A stretch of 64,000 bases of DNA. It comes from Agaribacillus aureus (lineage in GTDB: Bacteria; Bacteroidota; Bacteroidia; Cytophagales; Cyclobacteriaceae). The translations under genes were made by a program, and so were the position numbers. Where the stretch lies: contig JAUJEB010000005.1 in the NCBI GenBank assembly GCA_030442055.1, forward strand, positions 310,001-374,000, given 5' to 3'. Of the stretch, positions 1 to 8,471 are shown one piece after another (position 1 is the stretch's first letter; each line of letters starts with the position of its first letter). Below the pieces are notes generated by a model. It did not search any database. It was not told the DNA's origin and saw only the letters and a program-made list of their open reading frames with translations.

Positions 1-288
1 GATAATTACCATTTTAGGGTTAAATTCAATACGATAACACAGCCGCTGAATACAGACTTATCAAGAGTTCACATTTACCTTTCACCCTTGTCCCCTGGAC
101 AAACGAAGGTCAGAATTCTGATGGACTACAGGACCAAACCTGCATTTGTGGGAGGACTGGCAAAAGGTAAATTCATTAATATTTTTGAGGATGTATTACT
201 TGGGTTAAAACACTATACAGAAACCGGGGAGCGGGTAAATGCCGGTACTGGAAATTTCGGGAAGATAAAAAGGCAATATCAAAGGTAG
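1..288 (+). CDS. SRPBCC-family protein, C-terminal part (5' end outside window)
   Basis: The reading frame is open from base 1 to a TAG at 286-288, so this is the last 95 residues of a gene starting upstream; the TTG at 88 is only an internal codon. The tail (TKPAFVGGLAKGKF, then LLGLKHYTETGE) resembles the last strand and long C-terminal helix of SRPBCC (START/polyketide-cyclase-like) proteins common in Bacteroidota, which bind hydrophobic ligands. No catalytic residues can be read. It lies 17 bp upstream of the sigma-factor gene on the same strand, so the two may be co-transcribed. Family assignment rests on pattern memory of a fragment and is moderate. Confidence 0.55.
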   Translation, partial: DNYHFRVKFNTITQPLNTDLSRVHIYLSPLSPGQTKVRILMDYRTKPAFVGGLAKGKFINIFEDVLLGLKHYTETGERVNAGTGNFGKIKRQYQR

Positions 289-305
289 TTTAAAAGATAT
301 TTGAA

Positions 306-1175
306 ATGAATTCGCCCTTTAACAAACGATATAAAGATTTTGAAGATAAGGCGCTTATTAAGCAATCATTGGCCGGGGATAAAAAAGCGCTTGAAATGCT
401 GGTTGGCAGACACCAACCTTATATTTACAATTTTGCCTGGAAAATGTGTGGCAACCCGGATGATGCGTCAGATATCTCACAGGAAGTTTTAATAAAAGTC
501 ATTACAAACCTCTCCAGGTTTAGGCAGAACAGCTCATTCAGGACCTGGTTATACCGTATTACCATTAATCATTTTCTCGACATGAAAAAAAGTGCCATGG
601 AAGCGCGGGTTATGGGGTTTGAGGAATATGGCAATAACCTTGAAAATATCCCAAATGTTGAATTAACATCGCAGGAGTTGATCGAGTTGGATGATCAAAT
701 CAAGGATGCCCAATATCGCTGTATGTCAGGTATGTTGTTGTGTCTGACCCGGGAGCAGCGGATTGCCTACGTTTTAGGAGATATCTTTGGAGCGGATCAT
801 CATGTAGGCGCTACACTGCTGGGAATTACACCATCAAACTATAGAATGCGTCTTTCCAGAGCCAGAAAGGATTTGCATAGTTTTATGGATCATAAATGCG
901 GACTGGTTAATAAGGCAAACCCATGCCGTTGCAGGAAGAAGGTAACCTTTGCGATAGAAAACGGATTTGTTGATCCCAATAATCTGCAGTTCAATTTAAA
1001 AAACCAGCAGCGCATTAAAACGGTCATCAATCCCAGCGTAGATTCTTTTGGTGAATATTACAATAACAAATATTCGGAACTTCAATGTGAAATGCCATTT
1101 GATAATTCCTCAAAACCTGACATTTTCAAAAAGATCCTTGGCAATAAGGAAGTACAAAAGCTTTTAAATTTGTAA
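306..1175 (+). CDS. ECF-type RNA polymerase sigma factor with C-terminal cysteine-containing extension
   Basis: A 289-residue sigma-70 family protein. Region 2 spans about residues 30-95, with DASDISQEVLIKV and FRTWLYRITINHFLD typical of core binding and -10 melting. Region 4 spans about 140-195 and ends in a helix-turn-helix read as LLGITPSNYRMRLSRARKDL. Most ECF factors stop near 200 residues; this one continues about 95 residues, beginning with a CxnCxC cluster (C198, C207, C209) that could bind metal or sense redox state (inference). No anti-sigma gene is adjacent. The upstream partner is the SRPBCC fragment; the downstream gene converges on it across a hairpin. The sigma assignment is firm; the stimulus is unknown. 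Confidence 0.9.
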   Translation: MNSPFNKRYKDFEDKALIKQSLAGDKKALEMLVGRHQPYIYNFAWKMCGNPDDASDISQEVLIKVITNLSRFRQNSSFRTWLYRITINHFLDMKKSAMEARVMGFEEYGNNLENIPNVELTSQELIELDDQIKDAQYRCMSGMLLCLTREQRIAYVLGDIFGADHHVGATLLGITPSNYRMRLSRARKDLHSFMDHKCGLVNKANPCRCRKKVTFAIENGFVDPNNLQFNLKNQQRIKTVINPSVDSFGEYYNNKYSELQCEMPFDNSSKPDIFKKILGNKEVQKLLNL

Positions 1176-1178
1176 GAA

Positions 1179-1199
1179 CCCCGCAGTGATTACCGCGGG
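1179..1199. terminator. Hairpin between convergent genes
   Basis: CCCGC at 1180-1184 pairs with GCGGG at 1195-1199 around a 10-nt loop, just after the sigma-factor stop and before the end of the convergent phosphoesterase. No long T-run follows, so termination is inferred from position. Confidence 0.45.
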
Positions 1200-1250
1200 A
1201 TTCATTATTGATATCATTTGGCGGGATCTTCAACAAACATATCGCCCTGG

Positions 1251-2567
1251 CTAAAGCACACTGGCAGATCCATTAATGGCAATTTTCCCGTAATCCTCAA
1301 AATCGTAGGTGATTTCCCATCGCGCAGGCATTTCATCCAGCTCTTCCCACAGTTTTGACCATTCCGTATCGTCTTTTGTTCCCTGCCCGGGCTGGCCTTC
1401 AACCTGTAGTTGTACGGTAACTTTCTCTACAGCATTGGGTGGAATTACCTTCTCCACTTTTTCCGGACTGAAGCTGATGTGTTCACTTTTATCGAAGGAA
1501 ACAGTTACAGTCATCGGCACCTCATGGGAATTGACAAGCCGGATATCAATCGATTCATTGATGAGAGGTTTGTCATCGTCCAGGTGAGACTCAATGCGCA
1601 CGGCTTTTCGCTGCAGGTTCATCTTTAGGTATTTTTCAACATCTTCACGGCTAAAATCTTCATCCCAGATCCCCTCCAGCAATAAATTGGCCATGATAGG
1701 ACCTTCCTCCGTCATCGTTACCCACATGACATGATCAAACTGACCAAAGACGGGACCTCCCAATTTACTTCCACCGCCGGTTGTGGCCAACGTGATATAA
1801 TCACTATTACTTCGTTCCCGGTGTGTGTAGCGATGAATATGGCCGGCAAAAACGGTGTGCTTCCGTCCTTGCAGCATCGATTCAATTTCTTTCCAGCCGC
1901 TTTTTTCGACCTCTTGTTTATGGTCATCCGATCTTTCCTCGGCCAGCCAGACGGGTTTATGCAAAAAAACCATCGTCCAGCGTACCTCCGGGTTAGCGGC
2001 AAGCGTTTCCTTTACGTACGAGCGCTGTTGCTCCGAAAAGAAAGAGCTGCGATGCGCATCCAGCCCTTCTTCGCTGTTAAGGCATAGAAACAACACATTG
2101 TGATAAACAAAGTGATAATAGGTGGCGCCCAGGCGTTCCTTCCAGATGTCTTCCATTACCTGGTTGGTGATATCGTGGTTGCCGGCCACGTAGAAAAATG
2201 GCATTTCCAGGCGGGAAACAAATTCATCAAATTCTTCCCACTGGCTTTTTATCTGATCCACGTCTTCCGTATATCCCTGAATCAAATCCCCGACGCTCAT
2301 GACAAATTCAGGTTGTAGTAGATTGACCTTTTCTACTCCCTCTTCAAAAATACCGGGCCGCTCTCCCCCGGTACGATCAGTGACAATTACAAATTGGAAA
2401 TTGGTAGGATCGTTGTTCCAATCCAGGTTGGTCCAGGGATTAAGCTTCCCGGATTGATCAATCTTTGCAATTTCCGGGGATTTCCCGGGTTGACAACATG
2501 GGAGATAGCAGATGACCGCTACCAATACTGCCAAGGTAAAATAAGGTTTTTTGGTTTGATAAGGCAT
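1251..2567 (-). CDS. Calcineurin-like metallophosphoesterase, putative lipoprotein
   Basis: A 438-residue metallophosphoesterase. The N-terminus has a hydrophobic stretch ending in a lipobox-like LPCC (C24/C25), so it is probably a lipoprotein on the periplasmic face. Metal-binding motifs are in family order: D64 in VTDRTGG, VGDLIQG (D94), GNHD (129-132), LHKPVW (H203) and AGHIH (241-245). About 160 C-terminal residues after the catalytic domain look like a beta-rich domain (VPMTVTVSF, PPNAVEKVTVQLQ). Substrate cannot be told; the family includes phosphodiesterases and phosphatases. It stands alone on its strand. The fold assignment is firm, the substrate open. Confidence 0.88.
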   Translation of the reverse strand: MPYQTKKPYFTLAVLVAVICYLPCCQPGKSPEIAKIDQSGKLNPWTNLDWNNDPTNFQFVIVTDRTGGERPGIFEEGVEKVNLLQPEFVMSVGDLIQGYTEDVDQIKSQWEEFDEFVSRLEMPFFYVAGNHDITNQVMEDIWKERLGATYYHFVYHNVLFLCLNSEEGLDAHRSSFFSEQQRSYVKETLAANPEVRWTMVFLHKPVWLAEERSDDHKQEVEKSGWKEIESMLQGRKHTVFAGHIHRYTHRERSNSDYITLATTGGGSKLGGPVFGQFDHVMWVTMTEEGPIMANLLLEGIWDEDFSREDVEKYLKMNLQRKAVRIESHLDDDKPLINESIDIRLVNSHEVPMTVTVSFDKSEHISFSPEKVEKVIPPNAVEKVTVQLQVEGQPGQGTKDDTEWSKLWEELDEMPARWEITYDFEDYGKIAINGSASVL

Positions 2568-2707
2568 AGGTGTATTTCATATTATTGAGTGAAAAAATTT
2601 TGGATTAGCTAGATAAAACTATTTATGATCAATAGCAATGCCGTTTGGTTAACAAATTCTTAAGAATGGGATTTTGACAATTAGAAAATTGATTATAAAA
2701 CATAAAA

Positions 2708-2746
2708 ATGTATGCTACCTGAATGAATCACTTAGGTAGCATACAT
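2708..2746 (-). terminator. Strong intrinsic terminator downstream of the quinone oxidoreductase
   Basis: A perfect 13-bp inverted repeat, ATGTATGCTACCT at 2708-2720 and AGGTAGCATACAT at 2734-2746, surrounds a 13-nt loop. On the minus strand the hairpin runs into TTTTTATGTTTTAT, the layout of a Rho-independent terminator for the gene ending at 2817. Confidence 0.75.
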
Positions 2747-2816
2747 ACTTTCCGGCAAGCTGAGAACCTCAAAACAAAAGTCAGGCTTAAAAAGCCGGCC
2801 TAAATACACCTCTCCC

Positions 2817-3803
2817 TTATTTAATGTTCAACACGGTTTTACCTCTTGCTTTATTGTTTTCCACATAATGATGCGCCTCGGCCGCGTGCTCCAGATCGAA
2901 AACGCGATTAACCACAGGTTTCAGGGAGCCCTGGTCAATAAGTTGCGTTATGGCTTTCAGATCTTTTCCCTCTGGGATCACCCAATTATACCTATTTCGC
3001 CTGTGGAAACCATATGTTTCTTCCAGGTCAGGATTTTGATAAGCCATAAAGGTGTTCTCATTGGGCACGTTTGATATGTAAATTCCGTCAGGGGTTAAAT
3101 GCGCTTCACATGCCGCGAAGTCTTTATTTCCGACCACATCAAAAATAATGTCATACCTTTCCCTTTGTGATGTAAAATCTGTTACGTCATAATGAATGAT
3201 CTTGCCGGGATTCAGGGACCTGACAAAACTGTCGCTTTCCTTGCTGCAAACGGCTACGGTATCCAATCCAAATTGGCGAGCAATTTGAATAGCCATGCTG
3301 CCCACACCGCCGGATGCACCATTGATCAATATTTTTTGGCCACTTACTGCATCAGCGCTTTTTACGATGGCCTGATAGGCCGTAAGCGCTGCCAGGGGAA
3401 TAGAAGCGGCCTCCGTGAATGAGATACTTTCGGGCGTGGGTGACAAAGTTTCTTCCCGGGTAACACAGAATTCTGCATAGGCACCGGTTTTGGCAAACCC
3501 AGTTGGAGAAAACTGCTCATTGGCGTCCATCATACCATAAACGCGATCCCCTTCCTTAAATGTTGTAACGTCGCTTCCAACGGCAACGACCTTTCCCGCT
3601 ATATCCAAGCCGGGGACAATTGGCAGTTCCTCATTCAACAAAGAAGATAACAATCCACGCCGTAAATAGAGATCATGGGGGTTTAAACCGGCTGCATAGT
3701 TCTCGATTAATAACTGATTTTTGCCAAATTCAGGAGTTGGCAGGTCTGAGGTAGACACCAATACGTCCACCCCTCCATAAGCTTTAATGATAATGCCTTT
3801 CAT
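2817..3803 (-). CDS. NADP-dependent quinone oxidoreductase (zinc-independent MDR family)
   Basis: A 328-residue medium-chain dehydrogenase/reductase of the quinone-oxidoreductase type, expected to use NADPH to reduce quinones or enones in the cytosol. The GroES-like N-domain includes NPHDLYLRRGL and GLDIAGKVVAVG; the Rossmann part has LINGASGGVGSMAIQIA. The structural-zinc cysteines of alcohol dehydrogenases are absent. An in-frame ATG at 3824 would add seven residues, but MKGIIIKAYGG is the usual family start and the seven extra codons lie inside a leader sequence repeated upstream of the gene at 12889, so I place the start at 3803. The next gene upstream on this strand is another flavin-type reductase, suggesting a shared detoxification theme. 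Confidence 0.88.
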   Translation of the reverse strand: MKGIIIKAYGGVDVLVSTSDLPTPEFGKNQLLIENYAAGLNPHDLYLRRGLLSSLLNEELPIVPGLDIAGKVVAVGSDVTTFKEGDRVYGMMDANEQFSPTGFAKTGAYAEFCVTREETLSPTPESISFTEAASIPLAALTAYQAIVKSADAVSGQKILINGASGGVGSMAIQIARQFGLDTVAVCSKESDSFVRSLNPGKIIHYDVTDFTSQRERYDIIFDVVGNKDFAACEAHLTPDGIYISNVPNENTFMAYQNPDLEETYGFHRRNRYNWVIPEGKDLKAITQLIDQGSLKPVVNRVFDLEHAAEAHHYVENNKARGKTVLNIK

Positions 3804-3859
3804 GTGTTTATAATTTATTTTCATTGGTCACATGGAACCGCGCATATTATAATCATTCC
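3798..3859. repeat. Duplicated 5' leader block, copy A
   Basis: These 62 bp match 12884-12945 at 60 positions. The block covers the start codon and the whole leader of the oxidoreductase gene. On the minus strand it contains GATTATAATATG, which resembles an extended -10 box. A second shared block of 33 bp (3862-3894, matching 13013-13045 with three differences) follows after only 2 bp here but after 67 bp in copy B. Confidence 0.9.
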
Positions 3860-3861
3860 CT

Positions 3862-3894
3862 TGTGTGTCGATTAAGTCATGCTCGGTTTCATAT
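3862..3894. repeat. Second shared block, copy A
   Basis: 33 bp, including GTCATGCTCGGTTTCATAT, matching 13013-13045 with three mismatches. It lies upstream of the oxidoreductase leader, in the probable promoter region. Confidence 0.85.
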
Positions 3895-3904
3895 TATTAA
3901 CCGT

Positions 3905-4477
3905 TTAGCCTAAATATTTTTGCGAGTGATCTTTAAATTTTTCAAGATCTTCTTCAATGGTCGGGTGGCGATAGATGTCGAATGTGCCGAAGCTAGGCAA
4001 CTGTTGTATGCCTATGTACCGGTTTGAAAGATGGAATGAAAGAAATACATCATCTACGCTTTTATCTTCCATTAAAAATGCGCTGTCATTGTTAAAAATA
4101 TAGTCAGGGGCATTCCAGGTGGTGGAAAGCATGTATTTTTTGTTGGTTAATGCGCCGGTTGCTCCATACTCTTCGCCGTTGTTTCTGCCTTCAGAGCTCA
4201 AAAACCGCATAAGGCCCGTATTAAACACGGTATCAATGAATTTTTTAAATTTATCCGGCACATTGAACCAGTATACCGGCGTCTGATATATGACCGTATC
4301 GGCCCAAAAAATCTGCTGTACCACTTCTTCCGGGTCGTATTCAGAGTCCACGGGTACAGTGTTTACCTCATGTCCCATTTCACCAAGTGTTTTTTTGGCT
4401 GTTTTTATGAAGGTGCGATTTAATTTGCCTTCCGCCGGGCCAAAACGTTCATGCCCGTTAATTAGTAATGTGTTCAT
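3905..4477 (-). CDS. NAD(P)H-dependent oxidoreductase, flavodoxin-2 fold (MdaB-like)
   Basis: A 190-residue flavodoxin-like protein of the NAD(P)H quinone reductase family (MdaB/NQO type), predicted to bind FAD or FMN and make two-electron reductions of quinones in the cytosol. Visible family marks are the N-terminal strand with LLINGHERF, the YQTPVYWFNVPDKFKKFID segment that contacts the flavin, and LSTTWNAP. Length is normal. It lies directly downstream of the tetR gene on the same strand, and both share a GAATrTTCGTTTAT motif 15 bp before their start codons, so it is the likely target of that regulator. The specific quinone substrate is unknown. Confidence 0.85.
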   Translation of the reverse strand: MNTLLINGHERFGPAEGKLNRTFIKTAKKTLGEMGHEVNTVPVDSEYDPEEVVQQIFWADTVIYQTPVYWFNVPDKFKKFIDTVFNTGLMRFLSSEGRNNGEEYGATGALTNKKYMLSTTWNAPDYIFNNDSAFLMEDKSVDDVFLSFHLSNRYIGIQQLPSFGTFDIYRHPTIEEDLEKFKDHSQKYLG

Positions 4478-4492
4478 AATCTTAAATTAAAT

Positions 4493-4506
4493 GAATATTC
4501 GTTTAT
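4493..4506. promoter_or_regulatory. Candidate TetR operator, copy 1
   Basis: GAATATTCGTTTAT, with a palindromic GAATATTC core, lies 15 bp upstream of the reductase start (4477). The same motif with one base changed lies 15 bp upstream of the tetR start (5098). Confidence 0.55.
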
Positions 4507-4522
4507 AAACATGATAAAAAAA

Positions 4523-5098
4523 TTATAATCGGATAGCGTCCCAGGCAGCTGTCCGCAATAACGCCTTTGTTTCTTCATCCAGGGACATAACACCATTTTC
4601 AATGCTTGCCTTTAGCATGCCATAGAAAGGAGTGAAGGCTATGTGTATAAAACTTCTGACCGATACCTTTTTTATTTGCTTTTTCTGGATGCCCTTTTCA
4701 AGAAATTTTGGAAGCGTTTCCTGGCAAGGTTCAAGATGGCTTTCATCGGTGTGATCAACAATACACGAATGGACCATTCTTGTTGTGAACATGAACTCTT
4801 TCGGATGCCTGGTGCAATATTGATAGGCTGCGTCCCACAATGCAAAAAAATTCTCTTCCACTGTCTTCTCCGTCGCCAATACCTTCGATATGCTGTTGAA
4901 GTAATTCCACGTAATTTCTTTGTTAATGACCTGGAGCATATCATGCATATTTTTGAAATAGATGTAGATGTTGGAGGCTGAGACGTTGGATCTTTTCGCC
5001 AACTTTCCCGCCGAAATTCCTTCAACCCCAAGTTCGAAGGTGAGATCGACACAGGCTTGTTTCACCTTGGCTATTTTTTGTTCATCTTTAATACGCAT
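4523..5098 (-). CDS. TetR/AcrR family transcriptional regulator
   Basis: A 191-residue one-component repressor. Residues 8-55 form the TetR HTH (FELGVEGISAGKLAKRSNVSASNIYIYFKNMHDML), the best conserved part of the family; the remaining helices form the ligand and dimer domain. It precedes the flavodoxin-type reductase on the same strand, 45 bp apart. Matching near-palindromes stand 15 bp before both start codons, so autoregulation and control of the reductase are likely (inference). An inducing ligand, plausibly a quinone or electrophile, cannot be read from sequence. Divergent from the Crp-like gene. Confidence 0.92.
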   Translation of the reverse strand: MRIKDEQKIAKVKQACVDLTFELGVEGISAGKLAKRSNVSASNIYIYFKNMHDMLQVINKEITWNYFNSISKVLATEKTVEENFFALWDAAYQYCTRHPKEFMFTTRMVHSCIVDHTDESHLEPCQETLPKFLEKGIQKKQIKKVSVRSFIHIAFTPFYGMLKASIENGVMSLDEETKALLRTAAWDAIRL

Positions 5099-5113
5099 AG
5101 AACAATTATAATC

Positions 5114-5127
5114 GAATGTTCGTTTAT
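5114..5127. promoter_or_regulatory. Candidate TetR operator, copy 2
   Basis: GAATGTTCGTTTAT differs at one base from 4493-4506 and stands at the same 15-bp distance from its gene's start codon. It sits in the divergent region shared with the Crp-like gene, so it may affect both directions. Confidence 0.5.
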
Positions 5128-5188
5128 TTAAAAATTATGGATTGTTTTTCTCAGCTTTAACGTGTACTATTGGTTAAATGTCATTTAC

Positions 5189-5758
5189 ATGAAAGAACAG
5201 ATCCGCCACTATTTCAACCGCTATGTGCCATTTGAGGAAAAGGAAGTTGATCATTTTTACAGCCATCTCGTATCAAAATCGTTTAAAAAGCATGCATACC
5301 TGCTCAGACCTGGCCAGGTTTGTACCTCCAAAATATTCATTGCCAAAGGGCTAACCCGTTCATTTTATATCGACGATAAGGGCAATGAAAAAATTTTACA
5401 ATTTGGTATTGAAAACTGGTGGATAAGCGATACTGAAAGCTTTATAAAGAGAATTCCGTCAAAACAATTTATACAGGCATTAGAAGACACAACCATCCTG
5501 ATGATAACCAGGGAAAAGCTCGAGGAGCTGTATGTGGCCATACCCAAACTGGAAAGACTTTTCCGGATCATAACAGAGCACACCTTGATGGCCATTCAGC
5601 GCAAATATGAGTTTTATATGAAAATGAGCAGTAAAGAGCGGTATGAGTCACTTATAAAGGGAATTCCGGATATAACACAGCGGGTGCCTCAATACATGAT
5701 CGCATCGTATCTTGAAATCACGCCGGAATATTTAAGCGCTTTGCGAAAAAACGATTAA
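5189..5758 (+). CDS. Crp/Fnr family transcriptional regulator
   Basis: A 189-residue cyclic-nucleotide-binding-fold regulator. The beta-roll spans about residues 10-115 (LRPGQVCTSKIFIAKGLTRSFYIDDKGNEKILQFG) and the C-terminal HTH is short (QYMIASYLEITPEYLSALRK). This is the shortened Bacteroidota type that generally lacks the cAMP-contacting residues of E. coli CRP. A GTG nine codons upstream is in frame, but the ATG giving MKEQIRHYF is the usual start. It is followed 160 bp later by an AhpD-like gene on the same strand, a pairing that suggests an oxidative or electrophile-stress role (inference). Confidence 0.88.
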   Translation: MKEQIRHYFNRYVPFEEKEVDHFYSHLVSKSFKKHAYLLRPGQVCTSKIFIAKGLTRSFYIDDKGNEKILQFGIENWWISDTESFIKRIPSKQFIQALEDTTILMITREKLEELYVAIPKLERLFRIITEHTLMAIQRKYEFYMKMSSKERYESLIKGIPDITQRVPQYMIASYLEITPEYLSALRKND

Positions 5759-5918
5759 AGAAGGTTTACTTTTAAATTAGAACCAGTGCCGATCTTCCCT
5801 GGAATGGGATCTGATCAAAGTCCTGATTTCTTAAGATACCTTAATTATTGGGAGATCCTCAATAGCTAGTTTTGATTCATCATAAACGTAATAATTGTGA
5901 ATCTTTAAGCTAAAAATT

Positions 5919-6386
5919 ATGGAACGGATTACCTATCAAGACATTCCGGGAGATATCTTCAAAAATCTGATGCAAATTGAAAATCTCATCAATCAATCCT
6001 CCATCGGAATCCATTTGCTGGAATTAATCAGATTAAGGGTTGGGCAGCTCAACGGGTGTGCCTATTGTGTGGATATGCACCACAAGGAGCTAAAGCATCT
6101 TGGTGAGACGGATTTACGGCTTTCTTCACTAGTGGTATGGAAAGAAACACCCTATTTTACCGAAAAAGAGCGTGCGGTTTTAGATTTTACCGAGGTGCTG
6201 ACCAGGCTCGATGCGGACAGCATTCCGGACAGGATTTTTGATCCTCTGCTGGCTTTTTTTAGCAAAGCGGAAATCAGTTACCTTACGCTCGCGATAGCGC
6301 AAATCAACACCTGGACCCGTCTGATGAAATCGTTCCGTTTCACACCGGGTAATTACCAGGTGAATAGTCACAGCGGAGCAGCTTAA
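5919..6386 (+). CDS. Carboxymuconolactone decarboxylase family protein (AhpD-like)
   Basis: A 155-residue all-helical protein of the CMD/AhpD family. The redox-type motif CAYCVDMH (C47, C50, H54) matches the CxxC...H signature of AhpD-like alkylhydroperoxidases, which reduce peroxides through a disulfide exchange; it is therefore more likely a peroxidase or thiol-redox protein than a true decarboxylase. Length and the conserved LRVGQLNGCAYC context are normal. It converges on the sulfatase gene with about 70 bp between. The family is certain; the physiological reaction is not. Confidence 0.88.
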   Translation: MERITYQDIPGDIFKNLMQIENLINQSSIGIHLLELIRLRVGQLNGCAYCVDMHHKELKHLGETDLRLSSLVVWKETPYFTEKERAVLDFTEVLTRLDADSIPDRIFDPLLAFFSKAEISYLTLAIAQINTWTRLMKSFRFTPGNYQVNSHSGAA

Positions 6387-6455
6387 GGGATTCCAATGGA
6401 TTAGTATGTTGTTTATTAAACCCACCCGGTTATGCCGTATAGTAGGGCTTCTAAA

Positions 6456-8321
6456 CTAAAGTTTTTCAATCCGGATATAATTAGGGGCAAATGGTTCCTG
6501 TGTGTTATCCGTAAACCAACCCCTGATATCATTTTCCCCTGCGGATAGCTCCACCTCAAATGCGATCCCGGTGTCGTTGGCAGCTACGGGTTTTGTTTCC
6601 TTAAAATCGCCAATATGGAGTGTGGCGGTTTCAATGAGCAGTGCCTTTCCTGCCTTGTAGCCATGCGCGTTGGAATTTGGAACGTCATCAGTGGGAGGTA
6701 CCGAAGCGGTAATCGGCGTATCAAGATGTGGCGGCCACCTGTAAAACGTCATCGTGTATTTACCGGCCTCAGGAACATCTACTGCCCACCAGCCCGTGGA
6801 TTTGATCCTGTTTTCCCTGGTCTGGTATTGGTTCCACGGAAGCGTGGTATTGTAATCTTCATCCAAATGCATGTCGTGAACATACAATAGTGTTGTGGGT
6901 TCCTGTTCGGTACCAATGATGACTCGCGGCGTGTCATTGAAGGAAGGAGCTATATCCTCCCACCATTTCTCGTAGTCCGCTTTCAGCTGTGTAACAATAT
7001 CCGCATGGTCTTTTGCTACGTCATGTACCTGGCCCGGATCACTTTCTACGTTATATAATTCTTTGCCGTTGATCAACCGCCACTTGCCTCTCATCGTGGC
7101 AGATTTTTTCCATTTTTGAGGCATCTCTTCTCGTTGAGAGTCGGTAACCAATGTTCTCTTCCCTTCCAGTTCACCGTTTCCTTTTAATTCATTTTTCAGA
7201 CTCTGACCATCAAATTTTAAAGATTGATCAGTCTTGAGCTGCAGCATGTCTATCAGTGTGGGAAGCACGTCGATATGCGCTGCCAGGGTATTAACATCCA
7301 CACCACCTTCCAAGCCTCCCTTTGGCCAATGGATATAAAAAGGCACTCTGTGCCCACCTTCGTAGGCGCTGTTTTTCTTTCCTCTCATCCCGGCATTGTA
7401 ACCTTTGATCACCTTTTGTGTCTTATCTATGCTGGCCCCGGCTGCCGTGCCATTATCTGCCATAAAGATGACAATGGTGTTTTCTTCGAGCTGGTTTTCT
7501 TTCAGAAAAGTCAGCATGCGCCCCATGTTAACATCTATGTTATCGATCATTCCGTAGAAGGCTGCGTTAACGATGCTTGTGTCATTTTCGTAGATTTCCC
7601 TGTATTTGTTCTCTACAAAAAAAGGTCCATGGGGAGCATTGGAAGCGATATAACAAAAGAATGGCTTATCGCCGTCTTTTTTCTTCTCCATGAAGCTGAT
7701 GGCGTTTTCAAACCATACATCCGTACAATATCCGTTGTATTTTTCGGGCTGGCCGTTGTGAAAGTAGGTATCATCAAAATAATCATTGCCCCAGTAATCC
7801 GGCTGCTGGGTCACGCCGCCGCCACCGTGAATCAATACTTCCTTGAATCCCCTGTCCTGGGGCCGGAATGGATAATTATCCCCCAGGTGCCATTTGCCGA
7901 AAATGGCGGTCTCATAGCCATTTTGCAAAAATACATCAGCCATAGTAACCTCGTTTTGCCTGATTTGGGATCTTCCGGCGATGGTATGCCATACCCCGGT
8001 TCTGTTAGCATAATGCCCGGTCATCAGTGCCGCCCGGGTAGGGGCGCAGGTTGGACTGACGTGGAAATCGGTTAACCGGACACTTTTGGCATGAAGTGCA
8101 TCCAAGTTTGGTGTTTTTATCCGGGGATTGTTATGGGCGCCGATTTCTCCGTATCCCTGGTCATCGGTAATAATTAATATTACGTTGGGGGCCTCGTAAG
8201 AATTATCACTGGTTTCTGCCGGCTTGCTGCATCCTCCCAGCAAATACAGGCAAAGGCCTGTAAATATTCCAAACTGAAAAAAATATCGGGTATTATACTG
8301 TCGTAGAATTTTGATGTTCAT
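6456..8321 (-). CDS. Arylsulfatase (S1-type), putative lipoprotein
   Basis: A 621-residue sulfatase that would hydrolyse sulfate esters, probably at the cell surface or in the periplasm. The N-terminus has a signal sequence ending LLGGC (C31), a lipobox. Metal-binding DD (53-54, in ITDDQGYG) is followed by CAPTR (C92-R96), the CxPxR signature whose cysteine is converted to formylglycine. GKWHLGD and the ADNGTAAG region are also present. The last 140 residues form an extra beta-rich domain (YTMTFYRWPPHLD) beyond the usual sulfatase length, possibly carbohydrate-related. No formylglycine-generating or anaerobic maturase gene is in the window. Substrate unknown. Confidence 0.93.
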   Translation of the reverse strand: MNIKILRQYNTRYFFQFGIFTGLCLYLLGGCSKPAETSDNSYEAPNVILIITDDQGYGEIGAHNNPRIKTPNLDALHAKSVRLTDFHVSPTCAPTRAALMTGHYANRTGVWHTIAGRSQIRQNEVTMADVFLQNGYETAIFGKWHLGDNYPFRPQDRGFKEVLIHGGGGVTQQPDYWGNDYFDDTYFHNGQPEKYNGYCTDVWFENAISFMEKKKDGDKPFFCYIASNAPHGPFFVENKYREIYENDTSIVNAAFYGMIDNIDVNMGRMLTFLKENQLEENTIVIFMADNGTAAGASIDKTQKVIKGYNAGMRGKKNSAYEGGHRVPFYIHWPKGGLEGGVDVNTLAAHIDVLPTLIDMLQLKTDQSLKFDGQSLKNELKGNGELEGKRTLVTDSQREEMPQKWKKSATMRGKWRLINGKELYNVESDPGQVHDVAKDHADIVTQLKADYEKWWEDIAPSFNDTPRVIIGTEQEPTTLLYVHDMHLDEDYNTTLPWNQYQTRENRIKSTGWWAVDVPEAGKYTMTFYRWPPHLDTPITASVPPTDDVPNSNAHGYKAGKALLIETATLHIGDFKETKPVAANDTGIAFEVELSAGENDIRGWFTDNTQEPFAPNYIRIEKL

Positions 8322-8471
8322 ATCGGTTAAGACTAATTTCTATATGGCTTAGGGCATTATACTACCTTTTTTAAAAGTTGTATTTTTTTGTGTCATTTCC
8401 AAAAACAGGGCTATTGAAAATCCGAAAGTGTCTGGATCTTTGGGGGCGATAAGTCTACGAGGCCATGTATG

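Noticed and set aside
2817-5098. Possible antibiotic-resistance or catabolic gene cluster
   Set aside because: The reductases and TetR fit general quinone/electrophile defence; no pathway-specific enzyme is present.
7224-8075. 283-codon open frame on the + strand opposite the sulfatase
   Set aside because: It lies wholly inside the sulfatase gene on the opposite strand, and the sulfatase has diagnostic catalytic motifs; this frame has none.
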